DNA of 64,000 nucleotides from positions 372,001 to 436,000 of the forward strand of contig NZ_JAUSVS010000002.1 of assembly GCF_030814835.1 (NCBI RefSeq), given 5' to 3'. Each line of letters starts with the position of its first letter. Positions within the stretch are counted from its first letter, which is position 1. Under the pieces are notes generated by a model. It saw only the letters and a list, made by a program, of their open reading frames with translations, was not told the DNA's origin and searched no databases. Shown piece after piece: positions 25,966-33,415 of this stretch. The stretch comes from Caulobacter ginsengisoli. Its GTDB lineage: Bacteria > Pseudomonadota > Alphaproteobacteria > Caulobacterales > Caulobacteraceae. A program made the position numbers and the translations under genes.

Positions 25966-25968
25966 TGG

Positions 25969-27246
25969 CTACACCGTCACCGTCGCCAGCTTCGGCGACA
26001 GCAGGTGGATGACCAGCAGGGCCAGCAGATAGATGGTCCCGGCCACCGCGAAGATCGGGCCATAGCCGCCCAGGCCTTCGAGCACATGGCCGACCGACTT
26101 GGCCATGACCATGCCGCCGATGCCGCCCAGCATGCCGCCGATACCTATGACGGAGCCCACCGCTTTACGCGGGAAGATGTCGCCGGGCAGGGTGTAGAGG
26201 TTGGCCGAAAAGGCCTGATGGGCGGCGGCGACCAGACCGACCACGGCGGTGGCGGCCCAGAGGTTATGGATCTGGGTGATGAACAGGTAGGGCAGGGCCG
26301 CCAGGGCCCAGAACAGCATGGTCATCTTGCGGGCGAAGTTGATGCTGCGGCCCATGCGCATCAGCTGCGAGGACATCCAGCCGCCGGCCACGCTGCCGAC
26401 GTCGGAGATCAGATAGACCGCCGCCAGCACCAGGCCGAAGGTGGCGATGTCCAGCTCGAAGGTCTTCTTGAAGAAGTCGGGCAGCCAGAACAGCAGCATC
26501 CACCAGACCGGATCGATGAGGAACTTGCCCAGCGCGAAGGCCCAGGTCTCGCGCTTGCCCAGCACCTTCAGCCAGCCGGCCTTCTCGTCCTGGTCGGCGG
26601 GGTCCTGCTGGATATAGGCCAGCTCGGCGGCCCCGACCTTGGGGTGTTTGGCCGGCTCGCGATAGATGGTCAGCCAGGCGACCAGCCACAGCGAGCCGAT
26701 CACGCCGGTGACGATGAAGGCCATCTGCCAGCCCCACAGCGTCATGATGATCGGCGCCGCCAGCGGGGTGATGATCGCCCCGATGTTGGAGCCGGCGTTG
26801 AAGATGCCGGTGGCGAGCGCCCGCTCCTTCTTGGGGAACCACTCGGTCACCGCCTTGATGCCGGCCGGGAAGTTGCCGGCCTCGCCGGCCCCCAACACCA
26901 TGCGCACGATGAAGAAGTGGCTGAGCTCACGCGCCCCGGCATGGGCGATGTGGGCCGCCTGCCAGATGATGAAGGCCACGGCATAGCCGATCTTGGCCCC
27001 CACCCGGTCCACGAAGGCCCCGAACAGCAGGTAGGAGACCGCATAGGCGGCCTGGAAATAGAAGACGATGTCGGCGTAGTTGGTCTCGCTCCAGCCCAGG
27101 TCCTTGGAAATGAACGGCTTGAGCACCCCCAGCAGCTGACGGTCGACATAGTTGATGACCACGGCCAGGAACAGCAGGCCGCAGATCACCCAGCGATAGC
27201 GGCCAACACGCGCAACCTCCGGCGCGGCCGCGGTCGTTTCACTCAT
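25969..27246 (-). CDS. ACS-family MFS transporter, hexuronate-type
   Basis: A 425-residue, 12-helix transporter. The start MSETTAAAPE follows GGGAGGA. ACS-family features are clear: VVINYVDRQLLGVLKPFI in helix 1, GAGEAGNFPAGIKAVTEWFPKKERALATGIFNAGSNIGAI, and the DPVWWMLLFWLPDFF region, which is very like ExuT-type hexuronate permeases. Imported substrates of close relatives include galacturonate and glucuronate. It lies 22 bp downstream of a hydratase gene in one operon that faces a pectate lyase gene, which supports uptake of pectin-derived uronates. Confidence 0.85.
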   Translation of the reverse strand: MSETTAAAPEVARVGRYRWVICGLLFLAVVINYVDRQLLGVLKPFISKDLGWSETNYADIVFYFQAAYAVSYLLFGAFVDRVGAKIGYAVAFIIWQAAHIAHAGARELSHFFIVRMVLGAGEAGNFPAGIKAVTEWFPKKERALATGIFNAGSNIGAIITPLAAPIIMTLWGWQMAFIVTGVIGSLWLVAWLTIYREPAKHPKVGAAELAYIQQDPADQDEKAGWLKVLGKRETWAFALGKFLIDPVWWMLLFWLPDFFKKTFELDIATFGLVLAAVYLISDVGSVAGGWMSSQLMRMGRSINFARKMTMLFWALAALPYLFITQIHNLWAATAVVGLVAAAHQAFSANLYTLPGDIFPRKAVGSVIGIGGMLGGIGGMVMAKSVGHVLEGLGGYGPIFAVAGTIYLLALLVIHLLSPKLATVTV

Positions 27247-27268
27247 GTCGTCCTCCCAAAAGCCCGCT

Positions 27269-28099
27269 CTAAGCGGCAGGCTTGGCCGTCTCGGCCAGGC
27301 AGAGAATCTCGCCGAAGCCGTCGAATACGATACGGGCCGACTGGCCCGCCGTGATGTCATGAATGCCTGTCGCCGCCCCGGTGGAGACCAGGTCGCCGGC
27401 TTTCAGCGGCCGGCCGCGCGCCGCGCAGGAGCCCAGCAGGAAGGCCAGCGAGGCCGTGGGGCCGCCGGGCAGGGAGGCGGCCGAGCCGCTGCCGACCAGG
27501 GCGCCGTCGATGAAGGTCTCGCAGGTCATCGATTCCGGCGAGCGGTCACGCCAGCCGGGGATCTCGCCGCCCAGGATCAGGCCGGCATTGTTGCCGAAGT
27601 CGGAGGCCACCACAGTGGGGCCCAGGGCGTTGATCGTCGCCAGCGGGCTGCCGGCGATCTCGACGCCGAACAGCAGGGTCTCGACCAGGCCGACGGCCTC
27701 GTCCGGCGTCCAGTCGGTCTTGCCGGCTGGGGCGTCGGTCCCAAGGCGATAGATGAACTCGGCCTCGACGGCCGCGAAGCCGCCGGGGATGACCGGGAAG
27801 GCGAGGGTTTCGCCGGCTTTGGCGGTCCAGAGACGATCGGCGAACACCGGGCCGCCCAGGCGGTCGGCCCCCAGCTTGTCGTGGAATTCCGGCATGATCC
27901 GCCCGACCTTCCAGCCCACGACCGGCGTCCCCCACAGCGGGATGGCGGTGTCCTGGACGGCATAGCCGGTGGCGAGGTCGGCGGGCGCGTCGCCGGGATA
28001 GCCTGGCAGAGAAACGGCGGCGCGGCGCGCCCGCACAAAGCGGGTCGCGATATCGGAGACGCTGGTATGGCTCGCGGCCTTTGCCGCCGGAATCGTCAC
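27269..28099 (-). CDS. 2-keto-4-pentenoate hydratase / FAH-superfamily protein
   Basis: A 276-residue protein of the MhpD-like hydratase group: VVGWKVGR early, FAAVEAEFIYRLG with the metal-binding acidic residues, LFGVEIAGSP, and the late LKAGDLVSTGAATGIHDITAGQSARIVFDGFGEI block. These enzymes add water to, or decarboxylate, 2-keto acids with a divalent metal. Position as first gene of a unit with a uronate-type transporter and facing a pectate lyase suggests a 2-keto sugar-acid substrate rather than an aromatic catabolite; this is inferred from context only. Confidence 0.82.
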   Translation of the reverse strand: MTIPAAKAASHTSVSDIATRFVRARRAAVSLPGYPGDAPADLATGYAVQDTAIPLWGTPVVGWKVGRIMPEFHDKLGADRLGGPVFADRLWTAKAGETLAFPVIPGGFAAVEAEFIYRLGTDAPAGKTDWTPDEAVGLVETLLFGVEIAGSPLATINALGPTVVASDFGNNAGLILGGEIPGWRDRSPESMTCETFIDGALVGSGSAASLPGGPTASLAFLLGSCAARGRPLKAGDLVSTGAATGIHDITAGQSARIVFDGFGEILCLAETAKPAA

Positions 28100-28153
28100 G
28101 CCCCCTGTCCTCCACTACCGATACCGACCATTCTGCGGGTCGCAGTTGTGTCT

Positions 28154-28173
28154 AAAGGAAACCGGTGTCATTT
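28154..28173. promoter_or_regulatory. Palindromic operator in the hydratase/pectate lyase divergent gap
   Basis: Twenty bases centred on ACCGGT, of form AAAGGAAACCGGTGTCATTT, pair at 8 of 10 symmetric positions. CG-centred palindromes of this size and AT-rich ends are typical of LacI-family operators. It is the only clear palindrome in the 130-bp region shared by the divergent pectate lyase and hydratase-transporter genes, 57 bp from the first start and 55 bp from the second. No regulator gene lies nearby, so the binding protein would be encoded elsewhere. Confidence 0.5.
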
Positions 28174-28229
28174 TCAATCCGGACGCGGCGAAACAGCCGC
28201 GCGACAGGAAATTCCAGGGAGCGGACCCC

Positions 28230-29600
28230 GTGTTCAAGCGCGTTTTCGCAGGGCTTTCGCTGACCGCCATGGCGGCGGCTGGCCTATTGCTCACGCCCCT
28301 TTCCGGGGCCGCCAAACCGGCCGCTCCGGCCGCTCCGGCTCCGGTTCTGGCCTTCCCCGGCGCCCAGGGCTGGGCCGCCGTGACCCCTGGCGGGCGGGGC
28401 GGGCGAATCATCAAGGTCACCACCCTGGCCGGCGACGGCCCCGGCTCCCTGCGCGAGGCGATCAACGCCAGCGGCCCCAGGATCATCGTCTTCGAGGTGG
28501 GCGGGGTCATCGACCTCGACACCAAGACACTGGTGGTCAAGGAGTCCTTCGTCACCATCGCCGGCCAGACCGCGCCGTCGCCTGGCATCACCATCATTCG
28601 CGGCGGCATGGATGTTTCGGCTCATGACGTGGTCATGCAGCATATCCGCATCCGCTCGGGCGAGGCCGGGCGGCCCAAGAAGAGCGGCTGGGAGGAGGAC
28701 AGCTTCTCCACCCAGGGCGGCGCCTGGAACGTCATCGTCGACCACTGCACCCTGACCTGGGCCACCGACGAGAACATGTCGGCCTCGGGACCGCGCTTCA
28801 CCGGCAAGACCCCCGACGAATGGCGGGCCGGCGCCTCGCACGCCGTCACCTTTTCCAACAATATCGTGGCCGAGGGGCTGGCCTGGTCGACCCACTTCAA
28901 GATCGAGCACTCCAAGGGCTCGCTGATCCACGACAACACCAGCGACATCCTGATCATCGGCAACCTCTACGCCCACAACTACGAGCGCAGCCCGCTGTTC
29001 AAGGGCGGGGTGCGGGGCGTGATCGTCAACAATCTGATCTACGACCCCGGCCAGCGGGCCCTGCACTACAACCTGATGGCCGAGGAATGGGCCGGCCACG
29101 AATACCAGCTGGGCCAGATGGTCGCCGTCGGCAACGTGCTGCGGGCCGGGCCCTCGACGCCCGACCAGCTGGCCTTCCTGGAGATCGGCGGCTATGGCGA
29201 CCTGGAGTTCTACGGCCGCGACAACATCGCCGTGGACCGCATCGGCCGGCCGCTGCCGATGTTCGGCCGCTACACGACCTCGCCCGCGAAGATTATCGTC
29301 GTGAAGAAGCCGCCGCTCTGGCCGCTGGGCCTGGCGCCGCTGGCGGCGGTCGACGTGCAGCAGTCGGTGCTGGCCAAGGCCGGCGCCCGGCCCTGGGACC
29401 GCGACTATGACGACGTCCGCCTGATCGCCGACGTCGCCGAGGGGCGCGGGCAGATCATCGACAGCGAGGACGCCATCCACGGCTATCCCCATCCCAAGCC
29501 GACCAGCCGGCCGTTCAATCCCGATGACTGGAACCTCTTCGACATGACCCCCAGGCGCCCCGACGTGCTGGACGCCGGGGCCAAGGCGAAAGGGACCTGA
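28230..29600 (+). CDS. Secreted pectate lyase-type polysaccharide lyase (right-handed beta-helix)
   Basis: A 456-residue protein starting at GTG after AGGGAGCGGA; the start is fixed by the signal peptide (KRVFAGLSLTAMAAAGLLLTPLSGAA). The catalytic domain begins APVLAFPGAQGWAAVTPGGRGG and has repeated beta-helix rungs: GPGSLREAINASGPRIIVFEVGG, VIVDHCTLTWATDENMS (Asp and His of the calcium/substrate region), RSPLFKGGVRGVIVNN. This matches PL1-like pectate lyases, which cleave polygalacturonate by beta-elimination outside the cytoplasm. It is transcribed away from the hydratase-transporter pair across a palindromic operator. Confidence 0.87.
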   Translation: MFKRVFAGLSLTAMAAAGLLLTPLSGAAKPAAPAAPAPVLAFPGAQGWAAVTPGGRGGRIIKVTTLAGDGPGSLREAINASGPRIIVFEVGGVIDLDTKTLVVKESFVTIAGQTAPSPGITIIRGGMDVSAHDVVMQHIRIRSGEAGRPKKSGWEEDSFSTQGGAWNVIVDHCTLTWATDENMSASGPRFTGKTPDEWRAGASHAVTFSNNIVAEGLAWSTHFKIEHSKGSLIHDNTSDILIIGNLYAHNYERSPLFKGGVRGVIVNNLIYDPGQRALHYNLMAEEWAGHEYQLGQMVAVGNVLRAGPSTPDQLAFLEIGGYGDLEFYGRDNIAVDRIGRPLPMFGRYTTSPAKIIVVKKPPLWPLGLAPLAAVDVQQSVLAKAGARPWDRDYDDVRLIADVAEGRGQIIDSEDAIHGYPHPKPTSRPFNPDDWNLFDMTPRRPDVLDAGAKAKGT

Positions 29601-29668
29601 CCTAGCGGCCCCTTTTCCTCTCCCGCCTTCTGCCGTAACCCATCCTCAAAGCACGAGGGGAGACGGCC

Positions 29669-30817
29669 ATGGCGCTCGACACGGAAACCCGGGACCAACT
29701 GATCGACACGGTGAGCCGGTTCGTCGCCGAGCGGCTGCGGCCCATCGAGGCCCAGGTGGCCGAGGCCAACCAGGTGCCCGACGAGATCATCCGCGATATG
29801 GCGGACCTGGGCCTGTTCGGCATCTCCATCCCCGAGGAATACGGCGGCCTGGACCTCTCGATGGAGGACGAGTGCCTGGTGATCTTCGAGATGGGCCGCA
29901 CCAGCCCCGCCTTCCGCTCGGAGTTCGGCACCAATGTCGGCATCGGCGCCCAGGGCCTGGTGATGTTCGGCAATGAAGCCCAGAAGCAGAAGTGGCTGCC
30001 TGGCATCGCCTCGGGGAAGATCGTCACCTCGTTCGCCCTGACCGAGCCGGAGGCCGGCTCCGACAGCGCCTCGGTCCGCACCACCGCCGTGCTGGACGGC
30101 CATGAGTATGTGCTGAACGGCACCAAGCGGTTCATCACCAATGCCGGGAAGGCGGGCCTGTTCACGGTGATGGCCCGCACCGATCCCAACACCAAGGGCG
30201 GCGGCGGGGTCAGCGCCTTCCTGGTCGAGGGCGGCAGCCCGGGCCTGTCGGTCGGCAAGCCCGAGAAGAAGATGGGCCAGCACGGCGCGCAGATTCACGA
30301 CGTCATCTTCGAGAACGTCCGCGTGCCCGCCGCTAATCGCCTCGGCGAAGAGGGCGAGGGCTTCAAGGTCGCCATGCAGGTGCTGGACAAGGGCCGCCTG
30401 CACATCGCCGCCTTGTGCGTGGGCGTCGCCGAGCGGCTGATCGCCGATACGGTGGCCTACGCCGCCGAGCGCAAGCAGTTCGGCCAGCCGATCGCCAGCT
30501 TCCAGTTGATTCAGGGCATGATCGCCGACTGCAAGACCGAGGCGATGGCGGCGCGGGCGCTGGTCCTGGAAGGCGCCCGCAAGCGCGACAGCGGCCAGAC
30601 CATCGTCCTGGAAGCGGCCGCCGCCAAATACTTCGCCTCCGAAATGGTCGGCCGCGTCGCCGACAAGGCCGTGCAGATCTTCGGCGGCTCCGGCTACGTC
30701 GCCGACCACGGCATAGAGCGGCTGTATCGCGACGTGCGGATCTTCCGGATTTACGAGGGGACCAGTCAGGTCCAGCAGTTGGTCATCGCGCGGGAGACGA
30801 TGAAGCGGGGCGGGTAG
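29669..30817 (+). CDS. Acyl-CoA dehydrogenase
   Basis: A 382-residue flavoprotein of standard length. Family signatures are complete: FALTEPEAGSDSASVRTTA (FAD/substrate loop), NGTKRFITNAG, MGQHGAQIHDVIFENVRVP, QFGQPIASFQLIQGMIADC, AVQIFGGSGYVADHGIERLYRDVRIFRIYEGTSQVQ. The catalytic base is the Glu in IYEGTSQ. It oxidises a short- or medium-chain acyl-CoA to the enoyl-CoA in beta-oxidation. It looks monocistronic; a purine-rich GAGGGGAGA precedes ATG. Inverted-repeat element B begins 5 bp after its stop. Confidence 0.92.
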   Translation: MALDTETRDQLIDTVSRFVAERLRPIEAQVAEANQVPDEIIRDMADLGLFGISIPEEYGGLDLSMEDECLVIFEMGRTSPAFRSEFGTNVGIGAQGLVMFGNEAQKQKWLPGIASGKIVTSFALTEPEAGSDSASVRTTAVLDGHEYVLNGTKRFITNAGKAGLFTVMARTDPNTKGGGGVSAFLVEGGSPGLSVGKPEKKMGQHGAQIHDVIFENVRVPAANRLGEEGEGFKVAMQVLDKGRLHIAALCVGVAERLIADTVAYAAERKQFGQPIASFQLIQGMIADCKTEAMAARALVLEGARKRDSGQTIVLEAAAAKYFASEMVGRVADKAVQIFGGSGYVADHGIERLYRDVRIFRIYEGTSQVQQLVIARETMKRGG

Positions 30818-30822
30818 ACAGC

Positions 30823-30988
30823 AAGCCCTTCCCCCGCTGGCGGGGGAAGTGGGCCGACGGCGTAGCCGGAGGCTCGTTGGGGACCCTTTCCCACGGTTGT
30901 GCCACCCGCCAACGCCGCAAGGACCCCCAACGACCTTCGATGCTGCGCATCTCAGGGAAGGTTTCCCCCGCCAGCGGGGGAAGGGCTT
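30823..30988. repeat. 166-bp inverted repeat (cruciform-like element B)
   Basis: The 26-bp arms 30823-30848 and 30963-30988 are perfect inverted copies, and each arm is itself a hairpin (CTTCCCCCGC, TG, GCGGGGGAAG). An inner imperfect pair around CGTTGGGG and CCCCCAACG nests within. The element fills the gap between the acyl-CoA dehydrogenase stop (30817) and the convergent DUF3291 stop (30994). The design is the same as element A at 25735-25965, with different arm sequences but the same C-run/G-run centre. Confidence 0.85.
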
Positions 30989-30993
30989 GGGAC

Positions 30994-31479
30994 TCAGGCG
31001 CACTCATCCAGGATCGGCTGGGGCCGGACAGCCACATCCGGCGCCGGGAACGGGTTCTTGAAGGTGAAGGCCGCGGGGCTAGGCCCCAGCCGCCGCAAGG
31101 TTTCCAGCGCCGCGATGCCCTCCTCGGGCGTCGGCTGGTGGCCGACCGGGACCCACCACTGGCAGGTATAGAGTTCCATCTTCTCGAACCACTCGGTCCG
31201 ACGGCGCATCACCTCACGATGGGCCGTGCGGTAGACGAAGGCGGCCAGGGAGTCGGTGTCGGTCCAGACCGACATGTTCAGGATGGTCAGCGGGTTGTCG
31301 AAGGCCTGCAGGTCGGTGGCGTCGTTGCCCTCGCCGGTCAGCCGCCAGACGAAGCCCGGCTGGCTCTCGGCCAGGGCGTTGATGCGGTCCAGGTTGGCGA
31401 CGAACTCGGCCGTTTCGGGCGCGTCGATGGGGGCCTTGAGGGTGGCGATGTTGATCTCCGCCAGATGATAGCCGCTCAT
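30994..31479 (-). CDS. DUF3291 family protein
   Basis: A 161-residue protein that matches DUF3291: HLAEINIATLKAPIDAPETAEFVANLDRINALAESQPGFVWRL, then FDNPLTILNMSVWTDTDSLAAFVYRTAHREVMRRRTEWFEKM and WWVPVGHQPTPEEG. The fold is a dimeric alpha/beta barrel related to small monooxygenases (ABM-like), and the conserved His residues near the C-terminal half could form an active site, but no reaction is established. It is the third gene of an operon behind an FAD monooxygenase and a SnoaL-like gene. Confidence 0.88.
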   Translation of the reverse strand: MSGYHLAEINIATLKAPIDAPETAEFVANLDRINALAESQPGFVWRLTGEGNDATDLQAFDNPLTILNMSVWTDTDSLAAFVYRTAHREVMRRRTEWFEKMELYTCQWWVPVGHQPTPEEGIAALETLRRLGPSPAAFTFKNPFPAPDVAVRPQPILDECA

Positions 31480-31488
31480 GTTCGCCCC

Positions 31489-31836
31489 CTAGAGTGGATG
31501 CACGTAGACCTCGTTCCAGGAGATATGGTCGCCATCCAGCAGCACAAGGTCGAACCCGCGCATCTTTGTCGGCCCATCCGGCCCGGCGATCTCGCAGTAC
31601 CAGCGGCCGCAAAAGCCGCCCTCGATCGCCCACACCGTCTCCGGCGTATAGGTCATCGGCGGGGTCGCGGCGAAGAGGCCGGTCAGGTAGGGGCCGAGCT
31701 GGGCGTGGCCGGTCAGGCCGGCGGCGGTCTGCGGGTCCTTGTAGACGCAGTCTTGCGCGTAGAAGCCGAGCAGGGCGGGCACGTCCTTGGCCGTCCAGGC
31801 GGCCAGCCAGCGGGCATTGTAGGCCTCGATGTCCAT
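31489..31836 (-). CDS. SnoaL/NTF2-like protein
   Basis: A 115-residue protein of the NTF2-like superfamily: YNARWLAAWTAKDVPALLGFYAQDCVYKDPQTAAGLTGHAQL is the typical first helix-helix-strand, followed by strands ending LVLLDGDHISWNEVYVHPL. Such proteins act as small isomerases, cyclases or hydrolases on ring compounds, or bind ligands. It sits between the FAD monooxygenase (1 bp gap) and the DUF3291 gene (9 bp gap), suggesting it works on the same substrate. Confidence 0.85.
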   Translation of the reverse strand: MDIEAYNARWLAAWTAKDVPALLGFYAQDCVYKDPQTAAGLTGHAQLGPYLTGLFAATPPMTYTPETVWAIEGGFCGRWYCEIAGPDGPTKMRGFDLVLLDGDHISWNEVYVHPL

Positions 31837-31837
31837 G

Positions 31838-33070
31838 TCAGCCTTCCAGCACGCGGGCGCGGTGTTCCGGGGTGAAAATCTCGGGCGGCAGGGATTCCGG
31901 GCCGGCCATGACTGCGAAGGCGTGGGCCCCCAGGCTGGGATCGGCGGCCGAGCGCTCGAAGTGACGGGCCCGGCGGGCCTTGGCTTGCGGGCCGAACTCG
32001 GCGTCCAGGGCCGAGGTCAGGGCCGCGGTGAAGCGCAGGCGGCGCATGCGCTCGGCCCGCTCCTCGGCATAGGGGGCGAAGGCGGCGGGTGACCAGTCTC
32101 CGGCGGCCAGGATGTCGTTGACGGTCCGCACGTCGCGATAGGTGATCGACAGGCCCAACCCGATGATAGGGTCGTTCCAGCCGGCCGCGTCGCCGACCAG
32201 CACCACGCCCTCCGCGAACGGCTGGTCGGTCCAGCTGTCGTTGTTGAAATAGCTCAGCACCGGCCCGGCCGGCTCACCGGCGACCAGGGCCTCGTTGGCC
32301 GGGCAGCAGGCCAGGCTGAAGGCGTCGAGGAAGGCCCGCTGGCCGTTCGGGCCGACGAACCGGCCCTTCTGCTCGAGCGGATAGCCGCCATAGACCCGCA
32401 CCTTGCCGTCGCCTTGGGGGAAGGTCAGGAAGTTGAAGTCGCCCTCGGTGCCGATGGTCTGCAGGTCCAGGTCAACACCCTTGGCCCCATCGACCAGCAT
32501 GCCGGCGAACCAGTGGTGCGGCCTGTCCTGGCGCAGGGTGATCCCGGCCGCCTCGCGCACGCCGGAGGTCCGCCCGTCGGCCCCGACGATCAGCCGGGCT
32601 CGCACGGTCTGCTCCACGCCGTCCCTGGCATAGGTCACCGACGGCTCGGCCCCCGGCCGCACGGTCAGCACATTGGCCCCGCGCAGACCCTTGGCGCCGG
32701 CCGCCACGGCCTCGTCGAACAGCACCTGGCAGTGATGGGGGTTGCCGATGGCCAGCGGTCCGGAAATGCCCGGCGCGAAGATGTTCAGCGGCAGCGTCCG
32801 GCTTTCGGATTCGGCGGCCGAGCGGGTCTCGTCATAGGTGACGTGGCGGGTGATGTGGTGGCCGCCGGCCTTGACCAGGGTGTCGTAGAGTCCGACCCGC
32901 TGGGTCTCGGCCACGCCCCAGGGGGCGATCCACTCGCCGCGCACCCGGTCCTGGAACACCTCGGTCTGCTCGAGCAGCAGCACGTCGACCCCGCGCCGCG
33001 CCAACACGCTGGCCAGGGCCGAGCCGCCGATGCCGCCGCCGACGATGACCACCTCGTGAAATTCGCTCAT
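31838..33070 (-). CDS. FAD-dependent aromatic-ring-type monooxygenase
   Basis: A 410-residue group A flavoprotein. GGGIGGSALA (about 11-20) binds the ADP of FAD, VRARLIVGADGRTSGVRE is the DG motif, and GVVLVGDAAGWNDPIIGLGLS is the GD motif. The family hydroxylates aromatic or polycyclic compounds with NAD(P)H and O2. It is the first gene of a three-gene operon. The substrate is unknown; similarity in layout to polyketide-tailoring genes is suggestive only. A start at 33070 with MSEFHEVV fits the immediate Rossmann fold; a purine-rich ribosome site (GGGAGG) precedes it. Confidence 0.9.
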   Translation of the reverse strand: MSEFHEVVIVGGGIGGSALASVLARRGVDVLLLEQTEVFQDRVRGEWIAPWGVAETQRVGLYDTLVKAGGHHITRHVTYDETRSAAESESRTLPLNIFAPGISGPLAIGNPHHCQVLFDEAVAAGAKGLRGANVLTVRPGAEPSVTYARDGVEQTVRARLIVGADGRTSGVREAAGITLRQDRPHHWFAGMLVDGAKGVDLDLQTIGTEGDFNFLTFPQGDGKVRVYGGYPLEQKGRFVGPNGQRAFLDAFSLACCPANEALVAGEPAGPVLSYFNNDSWTDQPFAEGVVLVGDAAGWNDPIIGLGLSITYRDVRTVNDILAAGDWSPAAFAPYAEERAERMRRLRFTAALTSALDAEFGPQAKARRARHFERSAADPSLGAHAFAVMAGPESLPPEIFTPEHRARVLEG

Positions 33071-33226
33071 CTGGGCCTCCCGTGCCGGTCAACCTAGGAC
33101 GGCTGGCGGCCCTGGCAACCGTGACCCGGCGGAACCGCGGCTCTCCACATCGTGAGGCGTCACTGAATTGACGCGTCCGGGGGGCAGGGAGAGTCTGGTT
33201 TGACAACCCCAGCATGGAGACCGGCG

Positions 33227-33403
33227 ATGGCCCACAAGTTCGAGATCTACAAGGACAAGGCCGGCGAGTTCCGCGTGCGTTTCAAATACAACAGCGAGGT
33301 CATGTTCTCGACCGAAGGCTATTCCTCGAAAACCTCAGCCAAGGAAGCCATCGACTCCATCAAGAAGAACGGTCCCGGCGCACCGGTCGAAGACAACAGC
33401 TGA
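33227..33403 (+). CDS. DUF1508 (YegP-like) small protein
   Basis: A 58-residue protein made of one DUF1508 repeat: FEIYKDKAGEFRVRFKYNSEVMFSTEGYSSKTSAKEAIDSIKKN in outline. The start MAHKFEIY is preceded by GGAGA; a longer start 9 codons earlier adds no conserved residues. YegP-like proteins are often duplicated domains of about 110 residues; this one is a single unit and could dimerise. The role is unknown, though in several bacteria family members respond to stress. Convergent with the penicillin-acylase gene, 12 bp away. Confidence 0.85.
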   Translation: MAHKFEIYKDKAGEFRVRFKYNSEVMFSTEGYSSKTSAKEAIDSIKKNGPGAPVEDNS

Positions 33404-33415
33404 GCGGAGTAGGCG

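Noticed and set aside
33157..33174. GCGTCA/TGACGC inverted repeat between the FAD monooxygenase and DUF1508 genes
   Set aside because: The 6-bp arms could be an operator or chance; there is no regulator gene in the unit and no second copy in the window.
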